From assembly GCA_030602885.1 (NCBI GenBank), contig JAUVYV010000031.1:1-42409 (forward strand): a stretch of DNA of 42,409 bases, in the 5' to 3' direction. The notes below the pieces were generated by a model. That model did no database searches, was not told the DNA's origin, and saw nothing but the letters and a program-made list of their open reading frames with translations. The translations under genes and the position numbers were made by a program. Positions 24,690-32,422 of the stretch are shown piece by piece (position 1 is the first letter of the stretch; each line of letters begins with the position of its first letter). This DNA is from Phycisphaerales bacterium. GTDB lineage: Bacteria > Planctomycetota > Phycisphaerae > Sedimentisphaerales > Anaerobacaceae.

Positions 24690-25925
24690 ATGAACAAGGC
24701 GGCAAAAGGCACAAGTCGTAATGGTTTGATGGTTTTAATGGTATTTGTTGTTTTATTGCTTTGCGGGTCGGTTTATGGGGGTGACTGGCCCTGGTGGCGC
24801 GGGCCTAATCACAACGGCATTTCGCAGGAGAAGGGCTGGAATGCGAGCTGGCCCGAAGGAGGGCCGAAAGTGCTGTGGAAGGCGTCGGTGGGTATCGGGT
24901 TTTCGACGTTTGCGGTCAGCGGCGGGGCGGCCTACACGATGGGCAACGCGGACGATAAGGACACCGTATATTGCTTCGATGCAGCGACAGGAAAGGAAAT
25001 CTGGAAGCACACATACAACCAGCGCCTCGATGCGAAGTATTATGAGGGGGGGACATTGGCCTCGCCAATGGTGGCGGGCGGGAAGGTCTATACGCTTAGT
25101 AAGGACGGCAAGGCCTTTTGCCTGGACGCAGAATCAGGCAAGGTGGTATGGCAGAAAAATCTGCTGGGTGACCTGAAAATCGAAAGGACTACGTGGGGAC
25201 TTTCCGGTTCTCCACTTGTGATTGACAATCTTGCTATTTACAACGCGGGCGCTACGGGTGTTGCGCTTAATAAAGATGATGGTTCTGTGGTGTGGCAGGG
25301 GCCGAAGAGTCCGGGCGGCTATGCGACAGCGGTTCCGTACACGATGGACGGGCGTAAGTGTGTGGCCTTGTTCGGCTTTGGGGAAGTGCTCGGACTTGAT
25401 GCGGCAACGGGAGAGGAGCTGTGGAGTCACAAGTGGAAGACGAGATACGACGTTCACGCCGCCGACCCTATTATTGTGGGAAAGCAGGTCTTCATCTGTT
25501 CAGGGTACGGTGAAGGATGTGCACTGCTCGAGCTTGAGAGTAAGGATGGCAAGTACGAGGTCAAACGGCTCTGGCGAAACAAGAATATGCGGAACAAGAT
25601 GAACGCGTCTGTTTTATGGGATGGGTACATTTACGGTGTTGACGAGGGTGGAGAGCTGCGGTGTCTGGACCTTAAGACGGGTGAATTGAAGTGGGCCCAG
25701 AAGGGGTTCGGTCAGGGAAGCTTGACGATAGCCGACGGTAAGCTGATTGTAATGGGCGAGAAAGGTAATCTGGTTGTCGCAGAGGCCTCGCCGGGGGGAT
25801 ACAAGGAGATTTCGTCGGCAGATGTACTTGCCTTCAAATGCTGGACGGTTCCGGTCCTCGCCAACGGCAGGATATACGTGCGAAATACAGCCGGTGACGT
25901 TTCCTGTCTGGATGTTGCGAAGTAA
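24690..25925 (+). CDS. Secreted PQQ-type beta-propeller protein
   Basis: 411 aa. Signal peptide (NGLMVLMVFVVLLLCGSVYGG), then WPWWRGPNHNGIS, the usual start of this propeller type. Blades show the pattern YCFDAATGKEIWKH, FCLDAESGKVVWQKN, LGLDAATGEELWSHKW, RCLDLKTGELKWAQK. No dehydrogenase active-site residues were recognised. It is paralogous to the propeller at 26192: both share WRGPN and the EGGPK-x-LW segment. It probably acts in the periplasm as a binding or scaffold protein. It has its own promoter and is cut off from the next gene by MITE copy 4, whose left target repeat overlaps the last base of its TAA stop. Confidence 0.87.
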   Translation: MNKAAKGTSRNGLMVLMVFVVLLLCGSVYGGDWPWWRGPNHNGISQEKGWNASWPEGGPKVLWKASVGIGFSTFAVSGGAAYTMGNADDKDTVYCFDAATGKEIWKHTYNQRLDAKYYEGGTLASPMVAGGKVYTLSKDGKAFCLDAESGKVVWQKNLLGDLKIERTTWGLSGSPLVIDNLAIYNAGATGVALNKDDGSVVWQGPKSPGGYATAVPYTMDGRKCVALFGFGEVLGLDAATGEELWSHKWKTRYDVHAADPIIVGKQVFICSGYGEGCALLELESKDGKYEVKRLWRNKNMRNKMNASVLWDGYIYGVDEGGELRCLDLKTGELKWAQKGFGQGSLTIADGKLIVMGEKGNLVVAEASPGGYKEISSADVLAFKCWTVPVLANGRIYVRNTAGDVSCLDVAK

Positions 25926-25929
25926 CCTT

Positions 25930-26100
25930 ACTCAAACTGACCGATGGTCAGTTTGAGAATTAAAAATCAAAATGCAAAATGTAAAATTGTTGAATCCGCC
26001 TGCGGCGGGCAGCTGATTTGAGCGTATTTTTTGTAACGCAGAACATATTAGCGAATAAAAGGTTACGTTAATTTTTGTGTGCAAAGCGGTCAGTTTGAGA
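25930..26100. mobile_element. MITE-like element, copy 4 (171 bp)
   Basis: Ends ACTCAAACTGACCG and CGGTCAGTTTGAGA, flanked by ACCTT (25925-25929 and 26101-26105). The left duplication begins with the final A of the upstream TAA stop. The left hairpin is perfect; the central hairpin has decayed (ATCCGCC, TGC, GGCGGGC). The right half matches copy 3. Confidence 0.85.
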
Positions 26101-26191
26101 ACCTTAACCTGTGCCGGAACACGGAGAGTTGTATCAAGGCAAGAGCAACCTGATTAGCCCGGAAAGAGTTTGGTTTCGCGGAGTTTGTTTT

Positions 26192-27454
26192 ATGTTCAGA
26201 AGAAGAGACAATATGGCGTTGGGCTCCTGTGTGCTCGCCGTTCTCTTGTCTTGTCCGGTTTTTGGCGGTAACGAAGGCTGGTATCAGTGGCGCGGTCCAA
26301 ATCGGGACGGCAAGAGCGTTGAGACGGGACTGCTGAAGGAGTGGGCTGAAGGTGGGCCGAAGATGCTGTGGTTCGTCGAGGGCCTTGGAGAGGGATGGGC
26401 GTCTATGTCGATTGTCAACGGGCTTATCTATACGACGGGCAAGAAAGGCAGAGGCGAGTTCGTTCACGCCATTGATATGGATGGTAACAGGAAGTGGCGG
26501 ACAGAATACGGCCCGGCCTGGACGGGTTCTTATCCCGGCGCAAGATGTACACCAACGATCGACGGTGACAGACTCTATGTCATCAGCGGGCTGGGGACGG
26601 TGGCCTGCCTGGACCGCGAGAGCGGCGAGAAGAAATGGACGGTGAATGCGTTCAAGGACTTCGACAGCGAATACGGACGATGGGGTATTGCCGAATCACC
26701 TCTGATTATCGATGAGAAGGTAATCTTCATCGCCGGGGGTAAGAAGGCGACCATGGTGGCGCTAAAGAAGAAAACCGGCGACGTTGTCTGGGCGAGTGAA
26801 AGCATCGGTGAGAAGAGCTCGTACTGTTCGCCGATCCTTGTTGAAAGAGGCGATGCTCGTTTGATAGTGACAATGCTATCCGATTCGGTCGTCTTTGTAG
26901 ATGCCGAGACTGGAAGAATAGTCTATCGGGACAAATACGCCGACTACCAAAAAAAGCCGAAGGATATTAATCCTGTCACGGCTGTTTACCATGATGGATG
27001 TGTTTATACGACGAGCGGCTATGACTGCGGCGGGGCCATGTATGAGATTTCCGAGGACGGCAAGACGATATCCAGGAAATGGGTTGATACAGTCCTTGAC
27101 TGCCATCATGGCGGCGTTATCTTTCTCGACGGTTATATCTACGGCGCGAGCTGGAAGGGCAACGGTGACGGCAACTGGGTCTGCCTTGACTGGGACACAG
27201 GGAAGGTGATGTACGAACATCACTGGATATGCAAGGGTTCGATAACGTATGCCGACGGGATGCTGTACTGTTACGAGGAAAAGAGGGGCAACGTTGCTCT
27301 TGTGAAGGCAACGCCTGAGGGCTTCAACATCGTCAGTTCATTCGAGGTAACAAAGGGCAAGGACCAGCACTGGGCGCACCCGGTAGTCTTCGGTGGCAGA
27401 TTGTACATACGCCACGGCGACGTATTGATGGCCTATGATGTTAAGGCCGATTGA
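26192..27454 (+). CDS. Secreted PQQ-type beta-propeller protein, first gene of isoprenoid operon
   Basis: 420 aa from the ATG at 26192 (GGAG about 10 nt upstream); an ATG at 26213 is the alternative. A signal peptide (MALGSCVLAVLLSCPVFGG) leads into YQWRGPNRDGKS. Propeller blades are weaker matches than in the neighbour (VHAIDMDGNRKWRTEYG, ACLDRESGEKKWTVN, VALKKKTGDVVWAS, VCLDWDTGKVMYEHHW). Several Cys and His late in the protein (DCHHGGV, HHWICKG) have no assigned role. Only 17 bp separate it from the ferredoxin gene, and it probably leads the operon that includes the terpenoid-type enzymes. How a periplasmic propeller would serve cytoplasmic chemistry is unclear. Confidence 0.83.
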   Translation: MFRRRDNMALGSCVLAVLLSCPVFGGNEGWYQWRGPNRDGKSVETGLLKEWAEGGPKMLWFVEGLGEGWASMSIVNGLIYTTGKKGRGEFVHAIDMDGNRKWRTEYGPAWTGSYPGARCTPTIDGDRLYVISGLGTVACLDRESGEKKWTVNAFKDFDSEYGRWGIAESPLIIDEKVIFIAGGKKATMVALKKKTGDVVWASESIGEKSSYCSPILVERGDARLIVTMLSDSVVFVDAETGRIVYRDKYADYQKKPKDINPVTAVYHDGCVYTTSGYDCGGAMYEISEDGKTISRKWVDTVLDCHHGGVIFLDGYIYGASWKGNGDGNWVCLDWDTGKVMYEHHWICKGSITYADGMLYCYEEKRGNVALVKATPEGFNIVSSFEVTKGKDQHWAHPVVFGGRLYIRHGDVLMAYDVKAD

Positions 27455-27471
27455 AACGGAGGAATTACCAA

Positions 27472-28353
27472 ATGGCAGGCGATACAACCATAATTTACTG
27501 CGACTGTGCCTACTATGACATCATACCGAAAGATGTAAAATCAACGGTACTTGCCGCACTTGCACGCAGCGGCCTTGTATTTCACGCCGTTTCCGATTTA
27601 TGCGGGCTGGCGGCGAAAAGGGATAGCCAGCTCAGGGACTGGGTGGCGGCGGAATCGGTTAAGATAATCGCCTGTTACCCGAGGGCGGTTAAATGGCTGT
27701 TTCGCGCGGCCGGGGCTGATTTGGACCCGCAGCGCACCGAGATATTCAATATGCGGACAATGCCAGCGGAAGAGATTATCTCTTCTGTTGTCCCGGCACA
27801 AAGCAAAATCGAAGCTGGCGGGGACATCGAGCCGGGCGGAAAGGGCGACTGGGTGCCGTGGTTTCCGGTGATTGACTACGAGAGGTGCAAAAACTGCAAA
27901 CAGTGTATGAACTTCTGTCTTTTTGGCGTTTATGATGTTGATGAGGAGGGACAGGTTCGGGTTGTCAAGCCGGACGGCTGTAAGACGAATTGCCCCGCGT
28001 GCGCGAGGGTCTGTCCACAGGCAGCCATTATTTTTCCAAAATACGGGAGCAGTCCCATCAACGGCGACGAGGTCACTGATGAGACGCTGGAGAAAGAGAT
28101 AACCGGAGTAAAGGTGAACTCGCTGCTGGACGGTGACATTCGCGAGGCAATCCGCAGTCGCAGCAGAAAAGGCAGACGATTTGCCGCCTCGACGGAAAAC
28201 TCGCCGGGCGGGGGAGCGTCGGCTGTGAACGAGCTGCAGCACAAATTGAGCATTCCGAACGAGGTTTTGCGGTCTTTGTCTGCGAAGGACATTGCCCTGA
28301 TACGAGAGAGAACAATCGCTAAGAAAGGCCACGGCGAAGATGACAGCGAGTGA
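27472..28353 (+). CDS. Two-cluster ferredoxin with N-terminal accessory domain
   Basis: 293 aa, cytoplasmic. The ATG at 27472 follows GGAGG by 9 nt. The N-terminal ~120 residues (TIIYCDCAYYDIIPKDV, VSDLCGLAAKRD, IIACYPRAVKWLF) look like a small alpha/beta domain with conserved Cys, loosely like the MvhD/HdrA-associated Fe-S subunit, but this is not firm. Two [4Fe-4S] sites follow: C139/C142/C145/C149 (CKNCKQCMNFC) and C170/C174/C177/C181 (CKTNCPACARVC). The C-terminus is charged and probably disordered. It overlaps the next (radical SAM) gene by 14 bp, so it likely supplies low-potential electrons to that enzyme. Confidence 0.82.
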   Translation: MAGDTTIIYCDCAYYDIIPKDVKSTVLAALARSGLVFHAVSDLCGLAAKRDSQLRDWVAAESVKIIACYPRAVKWLFRAAGADLDPQRTEIFNMRTMPAEEIISSVVPAQSKIEAGGDIEPGGKGDWVPWFPVIDYERCKNCKQCMNFCLFGVYDVDEEGQVRVVKPDGCKTNCPACARVCPQAAIIFPKYGSSPINGDEVTDETLEKEITGVKVNSLLDGDIREAIRSRSRKGRRFAASTENSPGGGASAVNELQHKLSIPNEVLRSLSAKDIALIRERTIAKKGHGEDDSE

Positions 28354-29902
28354 GCAGCCGAAGCCGAAAGTTCTGCTTGTCAGCGACAGAACTCTGAGTG
28401 CAGGTTACAGGGTTTTGTTCGAAGGCATTTTCGCAACGATGCAGACGAGACAGGTGCCGGAACCTGCAATGCGTTACTTTTTGTCCCCACGTATCAAAAC
28501 AGATAAGCTCGGTCGCGCAAAGGCGGCGGCGCTGGGGCTGCGTCGTGTTGAATCGGCACTGCTGCGGTTTACCGACCTTAATCCCGATGATGTGGTTTGT
28601 ACGACACCGGAATCGCTGCCGAAGATGCTTGGGCCGTGGGTTAAGGTCGTGGCTTTTAGCTCGAGCGACCCATTGGGTATGGGGATGAGCAATACAACGA
28701 CGAAGAACTTCTGGAAAGGCGAGCTTTATACAAGCTACTGGACTCGGCAGACGCTGCAGCAGATCACCGAGGCGAAAAGAAAATACGGCTTTAAGGTTGT
28801 TGCCGGAGGCGCCGGTGCGTGGCAGTGGAAGCGAAGAGCTGTGCAGAAAGAGATGCTCGGCGTCGATGTGGTATTCGACGGCTATTTCGAAAAGGCGGGG
28901 CCAAAGCTCTTTGATGACCTGATTAACGGTAAAGAGACCGCCGAGTACATGGATGAAGAAAGCACGTGCATAGAACAAGTGCAACCGCTTAAAGCACCGT
29001 CGATGCTGGGTATCATTGAGCTTTCGAGAGGGTGCGGGCGGGGATGCCGGTTCTGCACAATGGCTCGAAAGAGTATGAGCCATATACCGGTCGAGACAAT
29101 TCTGGCGGATATGAAGACGAATGTGGCCACGGGAATGACCAACGTAGTCAGCAGCAGTGAGGACTTCTTCAGGTACGGAGCGACAGGGGTAAAACCGAAT
29201 TTTGAGAGCTTATGCGGTCTGCTCGAGCAGATGCGAAAGATACGGCAACTTTCCTTTATGCAGATGGACCACGCGAATATCAATACGGTGCTGCAGTTGA
29301 CGGACGCGGAGCTTTGTGAAATCAGGCGACTGTTGACATGGCGATGTAAGACCGATTATCTTTGGGTGAATATGGGTGTCGAGAGCGCGAACGGTCGGCT
29401 TGTAGCAGCCAACTGTCCTGGGAAGATTGCACCATTTCGGCCCGAAGACTGGGAGGAGATGGTCAAGGAGACTGCTGAGCGAATGAATCGAACAGGTTTC
29501 TTCCCGGTGTTTAGCATAATACTCGGTCTGCCCGGCGAAACACGGGATGATGTCGAGCGAACAGGCAAACTGGTCGAGTATCTCGGGCGGAAACGGGCGG
29601 TGATTTTTCCGGTATTTTATGAGCCGCTGTCGAGCGAGGATGTAAGGTTTGGAATTGAGGATATGCGTTCGGAACATCTTGCGTTGTATCGGGCCTGTTA
29701 CGAGATAAACTTTCGGCTGATGCCGCGACTGTTCTGGGACAATCAGCGGGCAGGGGGGGTAGGCCTGGTAAAGCGTTCTCTGTTGCAGGCGCTCGGGCGC
29801 TGTGAGGTTATGTCCTGGCGACGGACGTTCAGACGGCTGGGTAAGCAGCTGGCGCGGCGGCAGGCCGTTGAGGAGGATGTGGAAGTATGCGGGACGATTT
29901 AG
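28340..29902 (+). CDS. Radical SAM protein with B12-binding-like N-terminal domain
   Basis: 520 aa. Residues 1-200 form an alpha/beta domain like the cobalamin-binding domain of B12-type radical SAM enzymes (VVAFSSSDP, VVAGGAGAWQW, VVFDGYFEKAGPKLFDDL), but without the DxHxxG motif that ligates cobalt, so B12 may bind base-off or not at all. The radical SAM triad is C232, C236, C239 in SRGCGRGCRFC; barrel motifs follow (VNMGVESANGR, FSIILGLPGETRDDV). Related enzymes methylate or ring-contract unactivated carbons, including hopanoid methylases HpnP and HpnR. Position among isoprenoid cyclisation genes suggests a terpenoid substrate, an inference. It overlaps its neighbours on both sides (14 and 16 bp). 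Confidence 0.82.
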   Translation: MTASEQPKPKVLLVSDRTLSAGYRVLFEGIFATMQTRQVPEPAMRYFLSPRIKTDKLGRAKAAALGLRRVESALLRFTDLNPDDVVCTTPESLPKMLGPWVKVVAFSSSDPLGMGMSNTTTKNFWKGELYTSYWTRQTLQQITEAKRKYGFKVVAGGAGAWQWKRRAVQKEMLGVDVVFDGYFEKAGPKLFDDLINGKETAEYMDEESTCIEQVQPLKAPSMLGIIELSRGCGRGCRFCTMARKSMSHIPVETILADMKTNVATGMTNVVSSSEDFFRYGATGVKPNFESLCGLLEQMRKIRQLSFMQMDHANINTVLQLTDAELCEIRRLLTWRCKTDYLWVNMGVESANGRLVAANCPGKIAPFRPEDWEEMVKETAERMNRTGFFPVFSIILGLPGETRDDVERTGKLVEYLGRKRAVIFPVFYEPLSSEDVRFGIEDMRSEHLALYRACYEINFRLMPRLFWDNQRAGGVGLVKRSLLQALGRCEVMSWRRTFRRLGKQLARRQAVEEDVEVCGTI

Positions 29903-31578
29903 CAACGGCGGCGAGGCCGGCAAGGCCGCCACAAAATAATATACCGCAGTCAAAGGAGCAACGGGAACGACTGCTCGATATTATCCGCAATTACGTGCGG
30001 AGCGAAAGGCCGACCGGACCACTGTCCATTGAGGAGTTGAAAGAGCATTGCAGCAATGTACTGAAGCTGGCCAAGCTCGCACCGCAATATCATGACTACA
30101 CGGCAGTGCTTGTCAATAACGAGGTCTGGCGAGACATTGTCGCAGCAATTCCATACGAGAAACGGCTGTTGCTTTTGCCGAAGTGCCTTCGTGATCCGGA
30201 CAATTGTCAGGGTGAGCTTGATGAGTTCGGCCTGATATGCAACCACTGCGGTAGTTGTGTAATAGATGAGCTCCAGAACCAGGCAGAGCGGTTGGGTTAT
30301 GCGGTCCTGGTTGCGGAGGGCTCGCCGATAGTGACTTCTCTGATTGAAAGCGGCAAGGTCGAGGCCGTGATTGGGGTGAGCTGTCTGTCGGTGCTGGAAC
30401 AGGTCTTCCCTTATATGTCGGCCGGCGCCATTCCCGGCATTGCGATACCTCTGCTTCAGGACGGCTGTGCCAATACAAGCGTTGATATCGATTGGGTCTG
30501 GAACGCAATTTGGGAAAACAGCGCCGATGAAACCCGGCGGTTAAATCTCGAAGAGCTTCGCAGAAAGGTTGATAGCTGGTTTACGCCGGAGTCGCTGGAG
30601 CCACTATTGGGACCGGCCGACGACCAGACGAAAAAGCTTGCGATAGACTGGCTGGCCAAGGCGGGTAAGCGGTGGCGGCCTTTTCTTGCGGTATGCGCGT
30701 ACAGGGCAATCAAGGGCGACAACGAAGAGCAGCCTGGCGGTGAGCTTATGCAGGTTGCCATTGCAATAGAATGTTTTCACAAGGCCTCGTTGATTCACGA
30801 TGATATCGAAGATGGGGACAAGCAGCGTTATGACGAGGAGACGATGCATGTCAAATACGGTGTTCCGATTGCTCTTAACGTTGGGGATTTCCTTCTTGGC
30901 GAAGGATACCGTCTGCTTGCAGAGGCAAATACGTCGGGCGACGTAAGGGCTGCGATGCTGCGGGTGGCGGCGGAGGGACATAGAGATTTGTGCCTTGGTC
31001 AGGGGAAGGAATTGTCCTGGCTTCGGAGCGGCGGGCCTTTGAGCAGCGATGAGGTGATTGAGATTTATGAGAAGAAGACCTCTCCTGCGTTTGCGGTTGC
31101 CTTGAATTTAGGGGCGATACTTGCCGGCGGCGCGGAGGAATTGGCCGGCGTTTTCAAGCAATACAGTGACGCGCTCGGCGCAGCTTATCAAATCAAGGAT
31201 GACATCGACGATTTCGATGTTCATAACTTCAAGGTTGAGCGGGGCATGATAAGGCCGTCGCTTCTGCTTGCGGCAGCTTATGAGCGAGCCGAAGATGCCG
31301 GCAAGGCGGCGATTGATTTGCTGTGGCGCCGGGACAGTACCTGCAGGGGCACCGTCGATATTGGCGCTATCCTCGAAAAGCTGCGAATCCGCACAATGGC
31401 TTCGGCCGCTATGGAGTCATACAAATCCAAAGCTATTGGCTCTCTGGTTGCCTTGAGCAATCCGAGTCTTAAGGGGCTGCTTCGCAGAGTCGTGGCCAAA
31501 ATCTTCAACGATATTGACGTGATGAGCTGCTGCAATGACTATCAGGCAGGACATGTTAGGGGCGGTGAGTCGAGCTAA
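29887..31578 (+). CDS. DUF116-polyprenyl synthase fusion protein
   Basis: 563 aa. Residues 25-210: DUF116 with five Cys (C100, C107, and CNHCGSC with C118, C121, C124) likely to hold an Fe-S or zinc site. Residues 245-545: trans-polyprenyl diphosphate synthase with GKRWRP (260-265), first Asp-rich motif HDDIED (D305, D306, D309), the later MHVKYG, and second motif KDDIDD (D438, D439, D442). Both Mg-binding motifs are intact, so chain elongation from IPP is expected. Small residues (Ala300, Ser301) before the first motif suggest a product longer than farnesyl. The usual RRG after the first motif is replaced by RYDEE. The fusion and a 44-bp overlap with the downstream gene point to dedicated pathway use. 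Confidence 0.88.
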   Translation: MRDDLATAARPARPPQNNIPQSKEQRERLLDIIRNYVRSERPTGPLSIEELKEHCSNVLKLAKLAPQYHDYTAVLVNNEVWRDIVAAIPYEKRLLLLPKCLRDPDNCQGELDEFGLICNHCGSCVIDELQNQAERLGYAVLVAEGSPIVTSLIESGKVEAVIGVSCLSVLEQVFPYMSAGAIPGIAIPLLQDGCANTSVDIDWVWNAIWENSADETRRLNLEELRRKVDSWFTPESLEPLLGPADDQTKKLAIDWLAKAGKRWRPFLAVCAYRAIKGDNEEQPGGELMQVAIAIECFHKASLIHDDIEDGDKQRYDEETMHVKYGVPIALNVGDFLLGEGYRLLAEANTSGDVRAAMLRVAAEGHRDLCLGQGKELSWLRSGGPLSSDEVIEIYEKKTSPAFAVALNLGAILAGGAEELAGVFKQYSDALGAAYQIKDDIDDFDVHNFKVERGMIRPSLLLAAAYERAEDAGKAAIDLLWRRDSTCRGTVDIGAILEKLRIRTMASAAMESYKSKAIGSLVALSNPSLKGLLRRVVAKIFNDIDVMSCCNDYQAGHVRGGESS

Positions 31579-32422
31579 GGGTGTTCTTGGCGGCTCGGCC
31601 GAGCTGGTCGTCAGGTTTCTTCAATCGCAAATCAATCAAGACGGTGGTTTCAAAGGAAGAGACGGTCGCAGCGATTTGTATTACACCATGTTTGGCGCCG
31701 AAGCGATGAAGGCATTGGGCGCCGATGTCCCCCGAGAAAGAATTGCAGAGTACCTGGCCGGATTCTGCGATGCCGAGTCGCTGGACCTTGTTCACTTAGG
31801 CTGCCTTGTCCGCTGCATGGTGGATTTGGGCCGGTCGATAAGCGATTCTTTTCGTAATGCCGTCCTGCAGCGGGTTGCGGCACATCGCAGCGCCGACGGC
31901 GGCTTCAGCACTGCCGTGCGTGCAGCGTGCGGAAGCGCTTACGGCTGCTTTTTTGCGCTGGGTTTGTATCAGGATATGAAAACGGATGTACCCGCGCCCG
32001 ATGCTTTGGTTAAGTGCATCGAGTCACTTGAAACGCGCGATGGAGGCTATGCGAACGAACATTCGCTGCCGGTGGGTATGACTGCAGCTACGGCGGCGGC
32101 TTTATCGACGCTGCATTACTTAGACCGGCGGCGTGAGGAAGATGCGGTGGACTGGCTTATTAAGCAGCTTCGGCCGGATGGGGGCTGGCCGGCGGCTGCG
32201 AACGCGCCGCTGTCGGATTTGCTTTCGACGGCGACGGCACTTCACACGCTGGGGCTGCTGGAGATGTCGCTGATCAATATCAGAGAACAGTGCCTTGATT
32301 TCGTCGAGAGTCTGTGGGACGGAAAGGGCGGCTTTTTCGGCTGTGCTGCGGACAGGGTCGCTGATTGTGAATACACTTACTATGCCCTGCTGGCCCTGGG
32401 ACATTTGAGAGAGGAGAAATGA
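31535..32422 (+). CDS. Prenyltransferase/squalene-oxidase-repeat protein
   Basis: 295 aa, almost entirely alpha-barrel repeats of the PFTB/squalene type: QDGGFKG, ADGGFSTA, RDGGYANE, PDGGWPAA, GKGGFFG, with a late DCEYTYYALLALG. The size fits half an alpha/alpha terpene-cyclase fold. The Asp-Cys near that end recalls the zinc site of protein prenyltransferase beta subunits, but the full Asp/Cys/His set cannot be assigned. No DxDD motif. It may pair with the larger cyclase-like protein encoded next (4-bp overlap) or bind a prenyl chain. Start at 31535 overlaps the synthase gene; an ATG at 31553 is also possible. Confidence 0.78.
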   Translation: MTIRQDMLGAVSRAKGVLGGSAELVVRFLQSQINQDGGFKGRDGRSDLYYTMFGAEAMKALGADVPRERIAEYLAGFCDAESLDLVHLGCLVRCMVDLGRSISDSFRNAVLQRVAAHRSADGGFSTAVRAACGSAYGCFFALGLYQDMKTDVPAPDALVKCIESLETRDGGYANEHSLPVGMTAATAAALSTLHYLDRRREEDAVDWLIKQLRPDGGWPAAANAPLSDLLSTATALHTLGLLEMSLINIREQCLDFVESLWDGKGGFFGCAADRVADCEYTYYALLALGHLREEK

